Below are positions 25,002 to 31,622 of a stretch of 64,000 nucleotides of DNA, piece after piece; position 1 is the stretch's first letter; each line of letters begins with the position of its first letter. The notes under the pieces were generated by a model, which was not told where the DNA came from, did no database searches, and saw only the letters and a list, made by a program, of their open reading frames with translations. The stretch lies in the NCBI RefSeq assembly GCF_046254905.1, contig NZ_CP158016.1:1612001-1676000 (forward strand), in the 5' to 3' direction. Position numbers and translations under genes: made by a program. The stretch comes from Pseudaeromonas aegiceratis (GTDB taxonomy: Bacteria; Pseudomonadota; Gammaproteobacteria; Enterobacterales; Aeromonadaceae).

Positions 25002-25346
25002 CCCGCATTTGCCTGCCCTCAGTCATGCCCCTGACGGCAATGTTCCGCAGTGAAGGCGGCGTTGGCGCCTTCACTGCGTCAATGACATGGTTTTTGTGGC
25101 AAAAGCCAACCCCACCCGCACCTTCCCCTAAATAAGGGCAGGGGAAATCGTTCCTCACCCCTTGCCAAGGGGGAGGTTAGCTGGGGGATGGCTTGCCGCT
25201 GGTGCCCATTTATCCGTATCCGCGACTTAACTGACCAGCATTGTGCCCTGAGGGGCCGTTTCTCTGGTTAAAAAGGATTCTCTCGGCACCTCGTCAGGGG
25301 CGGCGTCGTAGAAGTAACCAGTTGAATGCACAGGGGGGAAATTTCG
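25002..25346. other. Intergenic region with hairpins, no gene
   Basis: This gap between the pyrimidine operon and the tRNA promoter holds a 12-bp stem with a 7-base loop at 25047-25077 (GCAGTGAAGGCG / CGCCTTCACTGC), probably the end of the pyrimidine transcript although no T-run follows directly. Two further GC-rich inverted repeats lie at 25123-25146 (TTCCCC/GGGGAA) and 25153-25175 (CCTcaCCCCTT/AAGGGGgAGG), resembling a dispersed repeat element. I see no coding region. Confidence 0.55.
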
Positions 25347-25376
25347 TTGACGCTGGCGAGGGCGCTTGGGTATGAT
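25347..25376 (+). promoter_or_regulatory. Sigma-70 promoter of the tRNA operon
   Basis: TTGACG (25347-25352) and TATGAT (25371-25376) with an 18-base spacer, followed by the GC-rich discriminator GCGTGCCCG typical of stringently controlled stable-RNA promoters. Transcription would start about 55 bases before the first tRNA. Confidence 0.8.
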
Positions 25377-25439
25377 GCGTGCCCGTTGCATGAGGAGGCG
25401 AGCCTGCTATCCTCAAGCGGCCAGTGTTGGTGAGTACGT

Positions 25440-25516
<77 letters not shown>

Positions 25517-25529
25517 CGCACTCAGACGT

Positions 25530-25606
<77 letters not shown>

Positions 25607-25686
25607 TTTTTCGGTGGCAAAGCACCGCAGAATGGACAGGCGCTGCACGGCAGACCGGCAACGGTTGGCAAAGCAACAACCCCAGC

Positions 25687-25763
25687 GGTGGCTGTAGCTC
25701 AGTTGGTAGAGTCCAGGATTGTGATTCCTGTTGTCGTGGGTTCGAACCCCATCAGCCACCCCA
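25687..25763 (+). tRNA. tRNA-His (GTG)
   Basis: Acceptor GTGGCTG/CAGCCAC with an encoded extra G at position -1 facing C73, the histidine identity pair. Anticodon loop TTGTGAT, CCA encoded. Confidence 0.96.
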
Positions 25764-25804
25764 CCATTTAAGGTCGCCGTCGTCAACGGCAACCAGCCCC
25801 TTTT

Positions 25805-25888
25805 GCGGAAGTGGCGAAATTGGTAGACGCACCAGATTTAGGTTCTGGCGCCCTAGGCGTGTGGGTTCAAGTCCCACCTTCCGCACCA
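25805..25888 (+). tRNA. tRNA-Leu (TAG)
   Basis: An 84-base class II tRNA with acceptor GCGGAAG/CTTCCGC, anticodon loop TTTAGGT, a long variable arm (GCGCCCTAGGCGT) and encoded CCA. It is the last gene of the tRNA operon. Confidence 0.96.
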
Positions 25889-25894
25889 TGATTG

Positions 25895-25918
25895 AACCCG
25901 GCCTCGGCCGGGTTTTTT
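25895..25918 (+). terminator. Intrinsic terminator of the tRNA operon
   Basis: CCCGGC-CTCG-GCCGGG stem followed by six T residues, seven bases after tRNA-Leu. Confidence 0.92.
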
Positions 25919-26068
25919 ATTGCCCACGGCCGGCGCAGTCCAGCCAGAACGCACGCGCGCCGTGCATCGACGGCTGGCCCAGGGGCGGGCGTCCCTTGTG
26001 ATGGGCGGTGGTGAGGTATAGAGTCCCCAGGTTCGCTTCGGTTTATTCGAGTCTGTAGGCGGTCCCCC

Positions 26069-26140
26069 ATGCAGGATGTTGCTGCAGCGTCACCCTAGGT
26101 CGGTGACGCATCGGTTTCCCGTGTTTCCTCCCTGTGGCTG
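26069..26140 (+). other. Leader frame with in-frame amber stop and hairpin before the MFS gene
   Basis: An ATG at 26069 is in frame with the transporter below but meets TAG after nine codons (MQDVAAASP). The stop lies in the loop of an 8-bp hairpin, GCGTCACC/GGTGACGC (26087-26109). After the stop the frame continues open as VGDASVSRVSSLWLL, which looks like a normal cytoplasmic N-terminus of the transporter. It may be a leader peptide, a nonsense mutation or a sequence error. Confidence 0.5.
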
Positions 26141-27298
26141 TTGCTGGCCTTGGTGCTGCTGGCCATGAATCTGCGTAGTCCCCTGACGGCGGTGCCGCCG
26201 GTGCTGGAGTCCATGCGCGCCGATCTGGCGCTGGGCCCCGCCCTGTGCGGCCTGCTCACCAGCATACCTGTGCTCTGCTTTGGTCTGCTCACCCCCCTGG
26301 CCGCCTGGGTCATAGGGTGGCTGGGGATCCAGCGCAGCATCTACCTGACCCTGGGCGGGGCAGCCCTGGGGCTGATGATCCGTCCCTTCGCCGGCGTGCC
26401 GGGCCTGCTGGCGGGCACCTTGCTCATCGGCGCCGCCCTGGCGGTGGGCAACATCGTCAGCCTGATGGTGATCGCCCGGGACTTCATGGCCCGCCGGCAC
26501 GGGGTGACCGGTCTCTACACCACCGCCATCAACCTGGGCACCATGCTGACAAGCTCGCTGACCGCACCCATGGCGCTGTGGTGGGGCTGGCAGGGGGCTC
26601 TGCTGGCCTGGGTCTGGCTACCCTTGCTGGCCTGGGCACTCTGGTGGTGGGTGGGCCGCCATGATGCCGACCGGCCGGTGCCGAGCCAATCGGTGGCACA
26701 GTCGGCGCGGGAGAGTGGCTGGCTGCGGCGCCCCCTGGTCTGGCTGCTGGCCCTGGCCTTCGTCATCCACCTGTTTCTCTATTACGCCCTCACCGCCTGG
26801 CTACCCAGCTACCTGATGCAGGCCGCCGACATGAGCGCCACCCGGGCCGGCCTGGTGGCCGCCTCCTTTCAGATCCTCTCCTTGCTGGGGGCGTTCGGCG
26901 TGCCTTGGCTGGCCCATCGGGTCCGTCTGCCCTGGCTGTTGGCGCTGATGGGGCTGATGTGGGTGTTGGCACTGCTGGGGCTGCTGCTGTTCCCCACCCA
27001 CTGGGCCGGCTGGTCACTGCTGGGGGGCATAGCCCAGGGGGGCTGCTTTGTGGTGATCTTCATGCTGATCATGACCCATGCCCAGGATCTGGACGACAAC
27101 CGCCGCATCAATGCCCTGGTGCAGGGTTGCGGCTACAGCCTGGCGTCCCTGGGCCCCGTGGTGCTGGGTCAGCTGCACGCCGTCAGCGGCCGCTGGCAAC
27201 CCGGCTGGCTGTTGCTGCTGGGGATGGCCCTGGTGCTGGTGGCTACCGGACTGGTGTCGAGCCGCTTGAGCGCGGAGTCTTCCAGCAAAACCGCCTAG
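26141..27298 (+). CDS. CynX/NimT-type MFS transporter
   Basis: The 385-residue product has 12 probable helices and the CynX/NimT (cyanate, 2-nitroimidazole) MFS subfamily look: MNLRSPLTAVPPVLESMRADL at the first loop and GLYTTAINLGTMLTSS in helix 5. The substrate is unknown. The start is uncertain: the first usable codon after an in-frame TAG (26096) is TTG at 26141, with no clear ribosome site, and the next ATG (26165) would cut into helix 1. If neither is used, the gene is a pseudogene disrupted only at its N-terminus. Its TAG stop interlocks with the stop of the convergent helicase gene in a shared CTAG. Confidence 0.75.
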   Translation: MLALVLLAMNLRSPLTAVPPVLESMRADLALGPALCGLLTSIPVLCFGLLTPLAAWVIGWLGIQRSIYLTLGGAALGLMIRPFAGVPGLLAGTLLIGAALAVGNIVSLMVIARDFMARRHGVTGLYTTAINLGTMLTSSLTAPMALWWGWQGALLAWVWLPLLAWALWWWVGRHDADRPVPSQSVAQSARESGWLRRPLVWLLALAFVIHLFLYYALTAWLPSYLMQAADMSATRAGLVAASFQILSLLGAFGVPWLAHRVRLPWLLALMGLMWVLALLGLLLFPTHWAGWSLLGGIAQGGCFVVIFMLIMTHAQDLDDNRRINALVQGCGYSLASLGPVVLGQLHAVSGRWQPGWLLLLGMALVLVATGLVSSRLSAESSSKTA

Positions 27299-30207
27299 GC
27301 ATCGTCTTCATCAGCAGGCTCAGGCGTCGTCAGCACCGCCTTCAAGCGGGCGAAGGGGCGCATCTGTTCCGTAGCCGGGATCTCCGGATAGTCCGGGTTG
27401 TTGGCCTTGAGGCGATATTCGCCTGGGCCTATCTTGCGCACCACCCGCAACAGGTATTGCGGCTGGCCGGCATCATCCTCCAACTCGATGGCCAGTGTGC
27501 TGCCCGTGATGGAACCGGCCTGGGTGGGGGTGATCCGCTCCAGTAGCAGGAGGGCGCCATCCGCGATGGACTGTTTGCCGCCTTCCATGGAGTGGCCGCT
27601 GGCCCGGGCCAGGAAATGACGCGCCGGGTCCACGGTGGCGGGCAGATCGGGATGGCTCAGCCACTGCATCTGGCTGTCGTCACCCTGTTTGAAATGCCCG
27701 CAGGCGATCTTGAGGTTGGGGTAGAACGGCAGCTGGATCACCGTCGGTTGGCTGGGCATCGGGCCTTCGGTGGCGGTTTGGCGCTTGGTGGTGCGGCGGC
27801 AATATTCGGCCAGGCGCAGATCCACCAACTCCTGGATCAGCTCATGCAGCGTCTCAAGAGCCTCGCTTGGCAGATCGAAGACCGGGACGAAGCGCTCCTC
27901 CTGGATGCGAAACCAGTAGCTCGATTGACTGCCCGCCTTGCCGCCGGTGGAGAAGGTGATGGGGTTGTCCCGCCAGTAGCGCAGCCAGCTTGGGTGATCG
28001 GCGGGCAGTTGTCTGAGGCTATCCGGCAGATCCTGCTGGGCCAGTAACGGGTAGCGGTTCAGTACCTCACGGGAGCGGAGGGACAAGGCCGTCAGGCTGG
28101 GAGGCTGATGCAGTCCATCGAGCTCCAGCAACGCCTGCATGAGGATCATCTTGAAGCACTTGGTGAGGGCGGTGGTCTCCACCCCCTGCAGCAGGAAATC
28201 ACCGCACTGTTCCTGTACCGCCTGCTGCGCCGGGGTGAGATCCCCTTGCTGGCGCACCAGCCCAAACCAGCTTTGGTGTTGTTGCCGCAGTTTTTGAAAG
28301 TCCAGCCCGGCCTCATAGGCTTGCAGGGCAGAGGGACGATAGCCCAGCTCATCCCGCAGCCGTCGATACTCGTCCACCACCTTGAGCCGCTGGCCGCGCT
28401 TGAGCTGATCCAGCAGGGGCAGCAGTTGGGGATCCAGATTGATATGGCAACCGGCGGCCAGCGCGGTCGGCTCACTCCCCCCTGGTCCACCTGATCGCCG
28501 CAGCTGCTGGCGCAGCAGATAGGGCTTGTACAGACAGGCTTTGTGATTACCCACCAGATCGATGACTACCAGCTGCTGCTTGCCTGGGTGGCGGCGCAGG
28601 CCGCGGCCCAACTGCTGCAGGAAGACGATCTTGGACTCGGTGGGCCGCAGCATCAGCAGGGTGTCGATGGCGGGCAGATCCGTGCCTTCGTTGAACAGAT
28701 CCACCGAAAACAGCACCTGGATGTCGCCTGCATCTAACTGTTCGAGCGCCTGGTGGCGATCGGCCTGGCTGCCGGCGTAGACCGCCAGGGCGGGGATCCC
28801 GGCCTGGTTGAAAAAGTCGGCCATGTAATCGGCATGCCGGGTGGAGATGCAAAACGCCAGGGTGCGGTTCTGGTGCAGCCGTTGCCACTGGGCCAGGGCG
28901 TGCTGGGCGCGCTTTTTCGAGGCGAAGGCCGTCTCCAACGCCTTGGGATCAAATTGGCCGTTGCGCCAGGGCAGGGCTTGGTAATCCAGGGTATGGTCGA
29001 AAATGCCGTGGTAGATCAGGGGCGCGAGCAACTTGAGGTCGATGGCTTCGGCCAGGTGGCGTTCGAACAAAAGATTGTTGTCGCACAGGGCCAGGATGTC
29101 CGCCTGATCCGTGCGCTCCGGCGTGGCGGTCAGCCCCAGCAGAAAGCGCGGCTTGAAATGGGCCAGCAGGCGCCGGTAAGTGGGAGAGGCGGCGTGGTGG
29201 AATTCGTCCACCACTATGTAGTCAAAATAATCCGGTGCGAATTTTTCCAACTGCCGATCCTGTCCCAGGGTCTGGATTGAGGCGAACAGCCAGTCGGCCT
29301 GCTGTTGCGTCGTGCCCGTATACAGTCCGCTGGATTGGCGTGGGGCCAGGGTGGCGAAGCTGCGCTGGGCCTGGAGCAGTATCTCCTCGCGATGGGCGAC
29401 AAACAGCAGGCGGGCGGCCTGCATCTGTCGCACATCAAAGGCCGCCAGCCAGGTCTTGCCCAGCCCGGTGGCCATCACCACCAGTCCGCGTTGACACTCC
29501 CGTTGCCGCGCATCCCTGAGGGCAGCCAGCGCTTCCAGTTGCACGGCATTGGGCGATGGCACCTCGCAGGGATCTTCTTGCTCCTGCGCCCCGGTGATGG
29601 CCCTCACGGCGGCCAGACTCGTCTGTTGATAGCGATCTATGTACTCATCTATCCACGCGTGGGTGAGGGGTACGACCCGGGGATCCCGGGCCAGGGCATC
29701 GACCTGGGCATGCAGCGCCTGCAAGCTGTCCCGGGCTTGCGGGGACGACTGGGGCGTCACGTCCAGGCACCAGTTCCACTCCAGGGAACGGGTCAGGGCA
29801 TCCCTTGATATGTTGCTTGAGCCCACGAAGCCGCAGCCCTGCAGTCCGTCTGCCTCGGCCGCCTGAATAAACAGATAGGACTTGAGGTGAAAACCCGCCT
29901 CACCCTGGCTCTGATAGATGAGGATCTGGCTCTGAGCCTGGGGAAACTTGAGCAGATCCCGCAGGGCCACCGGTTCTGTGACATTCAGATAGTCCGAGGT
30001 GATGACCCGCAGCTGGGCCCCGCGTGCCAGCGCCGCCAAAAGATCAGGGCGCAGCAACGTCAGGCCGCTCTGCCGGATAAAGGAGACACACAGGGCGATG
30101 CGACTGCCGGCGCCGCAGCTGGCCAAGGCGGCTGTTAGCTGGGGCAGCAAGGGCTGCTGAAAGCCCGGATCCGCACTCTGGCCGCCGGTGAACAGGGCCA
30201 GGGTCAT
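27295..30207 (-). CDS. PLD nuclease - SF2 helicase - S24/LexA-like fusion protein
   Basis: This 970-residue cytoplasmic protein has three parts. Residues 1-200 form a phospholipase-D-type nuclease domain with HLK (His107, Lys109) and GSSNIS at 130-134. Residues 215-560 are a superfamily 2 helicase: ATGLGKT (246-252), VDEFHH (333-338), LTATPERTD (359-367), SVDLFNEGTDLP and QQLGRGLRR (motif VI). A DUF3427-like middle follows, then residues 820-960 resemble an S24/LexA peptidase, with SGHSM around Ser873 and IADGALLLLE; the position of the usual catalytic lysine appears to be arginine (LLRVV). Its ATG overlaps the methyltransferase stop (ATGA), so the two are translationally coupled. Relatives are suspected defence or repair proteins; the function here is unknown. 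Confidence 0.82.
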   Translation of the reverse strand: MTLALFTGGQSADPGFQQPLLPQLTAALASCGAGSRIALCVSFIRQSGLTLLRPDLLAALARGAQLRVITSDYLNVTEPVALRDLLKFPQAQSQILIYQSQGEAGFHLKSYLFIQAAEADGLQGCGFVGSSNISRDALTRSLEWNWCLDVTPQSSPQARDSLQALHAQVDALARDPRVVPLTHAWIDEYIDRYQQTSLAAVRAITGAQEQEDPCEVPSPNAVQLEALAALRDARQRECQRGLVVMATGLGKTWLAAFDVRQMQAARLLFVAHREEILLQAQRSFATLAPRQSSGLYTGTTQQQADWLFASIQTLGQDRQLEKFAPDYFDYIVVDEFHHAASPTYRRLLAHFKPRFLLGLTATPERTDQADILALCDNNLLFERHLAEAIDLKLLAPLIYHGIFDHTLDYQALPWRNGQFDPKALETAFASKKRAQHALAQWQRLHQNRTLAFCISTRHADYMADFFNQAGIPALAVYAGSQADRHQALEQLDAGDIQVLFSVDLFNEGTDLPAIDTLLMLRPTESKIVFLQQLGRGLRRHPGKQQLVVIDLVGNHKACLYKPYLLRQQLRRSGGPGGSEPTALAAGCHINLDPQLLPLLDQLKRGQRLKVVDEYRRLRDELGYRPSALQAYEAGLDFQKLRQQHQSWFGLVRQQGDLTPAQQAVQEQCGDFLLQGVETTALTKCFKMILMQALLELDGLHQPPSLTALSLRSREVLNRYPLLAQQDLPDSLRQLPADHPSWLRYWRDNPITFSTGGKAGSQSSYWFRIQEERFVPVFDLPSEALETLHELIQELVDLRLAEYCRRTTKRQTATEGPMPSQPTVIQLPFYPNLKIACGHFKQGDDSQMQWLSHPDLPATVDPARHFLARASGHSMEGGKQSIADGALLLLERITPTQAGSITGSTLAIELEDDAGQPQYLLRVVRKIGPGEYRLKANNPDYPEIPATEQMRPFARLKAVLTTPEPADEDDA

Positions 30208-30785
30208 GTCCGTTTCCTCAAGATGGCATTGAGCCAGCGTTCGGCTTCCCGGCCGGGACGCAGATCCGCCGTCTGCCAGATGCGCTCGCTCGCGAAGGGC
30301 AGGGGGGCCAGCAGGCCGGCCAGGCCGGTTTCATCCAGCTGGGTGAAGCGGCGCCCGTCCCGTTCCACCTGTCCCGTCCCGTATTTGAAGGAGCAATAGA
30401 AGATACCGTCCTCTTTAAGCAGGCTCGCCAGATGGGTCAGGATGGCCGGCAGATCGCCCGCCGGCACATGCAACAGGGAGGCACAGGCCCAGATGGCATC
30501 CAGTGGTTGGTCCGTTTGGTATTGCTCGAAGCGGCAGCAGCGCACCGACAGGCCGGTCAGGGCCCTGGCCCGGCTCACCATCTCTGCGCTGGCATCGAAG
30601 GCATGCACCGCGAAGCCCAGACTCAGGAAGTGGGCGCTGTCCCGACCGGAACCACAACCGGCATCCAGAATGCGGGCACCCGGGGCCAGGTACGGCAAAA
30701 AAAGGTCATACAGGGATGACATGTCCACCGCTATGGTGGCGGCGACAAAGGCGTCGGCATGCTGATCGTAATAGGTGATGGACAT
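30204..30785 (-). CDS. Class I SAM-dependent methyltransferase
   Basis: The 193-residue protein has motif I LDAGCGSGRDSAHFLSLG (about residues 40-57), the acidic post-I FDAS, and LKEDGIFYCSFK near motif V. It resembles small TehB/UbiE-like methyltransferases and lacks a target-recognition domain or the (N/D)PPY motif of DNA adenine methyltransferases, so a small molecule or protein substrate is more likely. It overlaps the helicase gene by 4 bases. The 104-base gap before it contains a long palindrome. Substrate unknown. Confidence 0.85.
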   Translation of the reverse strand: MSITYYDQHADAFVAATIAVDMSSLYDLFLPYLAPGARILDAGCGSGRDSAHFLSLGFAVHAFDASAEMVSRARALTGLSVRCCRFEQYQTDQPLDAIWACASLLHVPAGDLPAILTHLASLLKEDGIFYCSFKYGTGQVERDGRRFTQLDETGLAGLLAPLPFASERIWQTADLRPGREAERWLNAILRKRT

Positions 30786-30824
30786 GGCTGGCGGGGCCGA
30801 GAGCCCTTCTTAACTGATTGATAA

Positions 30825-30856
30825 TCTGGCCGTAGAGTACGGTACTCCTCGCCAGA
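30825..30856. repeat. Nested 32-bp imperfect palindrome
   Basis: Outer arms TCTGGC (30825-30830) and GCCAGA (30851-30856) enclose inner arms GAGTAC (30835-30840) and GTACTC (30842-30847) around a central G. It lies between the SLOG gene and the methyltransferase-helicase pair, where it could be an operator or an attenuating hairpin. No T-run follows on the minus strand. Confidence 0.7.
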
Positions 30857-30889
30857 CGACAATCACGGTGCGTCTGTGGCAGACCGGTT

Positions 30890-31375
30890 TTATCCGGCGC
30901 CCTCCCACAGGCGCGCCAGCAGGGCCAGGCTGGCGTGGTAGATGCCGGGGCAGCGACCTTCGCTGGGTCCGGCGACATTGAGTTCCTGGATCGAATGCTG
31001 GCTGAGCCAGGTGTGGAAGGCGGTCTGCTGGGGGGCAAAGGGGGCCTCCAACTGCCAGATAAAGCCCGGTTTGCCCAGTTTGCGGATGAATTCCTGGGTG
31101 AGTCGGCTGCCGCCGGTCAGTGCGCCCAGGTTAAGGATCAGGGTGGCGTCGCTGTCGCGCACGTTGGCCTGGGTGCGTTGGCGATAACCGGCGGAGTCGG
31201 TTTCCTGCAGCCGGTAGCGGGCGGGCAGGGGGCCGTCTGCGGCCAGGCGCCCCTTGGGGCACCAGCCGCAATGGTCAATTCCCTGGTGCAGGGCAAAGTC
31301 CAGGGCGGCTCTGTCCACCCCGGTCTGGCCGCCCGAGCGGATCATCTGGATCGTAAAGAGTGATGGCTGACGCAT
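30890..31375 (-). CDS. SLOG-superfamily (cpYpsA-related, putative molybdenum-carrier) protein
   Basis: This 161-residue protein matches the YpsA-related SLOG family: IRSGGQTGVDRAALDFA (nucleotide-binding loop, residues 12-28), CGWCPKGRLAADGPLP, QRTQANVRDSDATLIL and GGSRLTQEF. The superfamily binds nucleotides or their derivatives; the 'molybdenum carrier' label comes from structural work on a relative and is not a demonstrated role. It heads the three-gene minus-strand group with the methyltransferase and helicase fusion and is divergent from katG. GAGAG precedes the ATG; a second ATG ten residues in is possible. Confidence 0.85.
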   Translation of the reverse strand: MRQPSLFTIQMIRSGGQTGVDRAALDFALHQGIDHCGWCPKGRLAADGPLPARYRLQETDSAGYRQRTQANVRDSDATLILNLGALTGGSRLTQEFIRKLGKPGFIWQLEAPFAPQQTAFHTWLSQHSIQELNVAGPSEGRCPGIYHASLALLARLWEGAG

Positions 31376-31622
31376 TTTTTCGCTCTCATCTGCGCTAACG
31401 CTGTTCGCTGTGTTTCCCTTGGCCCCGTCGCCGGCTGGCGTAGCGGCTGGGGGCGCGACTCGACATAGAAATTTCCGATTGCTGGAATCTTTTTAATCGA
31501 GTAGCAAAAGTTCATCAAGTTGCCAACTATAGGGAAAACACTATGGTTCATGTGTGGTTCGACTGACGACGATCCACCTGTCCGCAGTGAAGTTTATAAC
31601 TGTCACCCTAGGAGACGAGTCA

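Noticed and set aside
30204..30785. Restriction-modification methyltransferase
   Set aside because: The protein lacks the (N/D)PPY or PC motifs and a target-recognition domain; it looks like a small-molecule methyltransferase.
31529..31544. OxyR site before katG (ATAG...CTAT)
   Set aside because: The half-sites are separated by 8 bases instead of the expected 7 and no further half-sites line up, so the match is not convincing.
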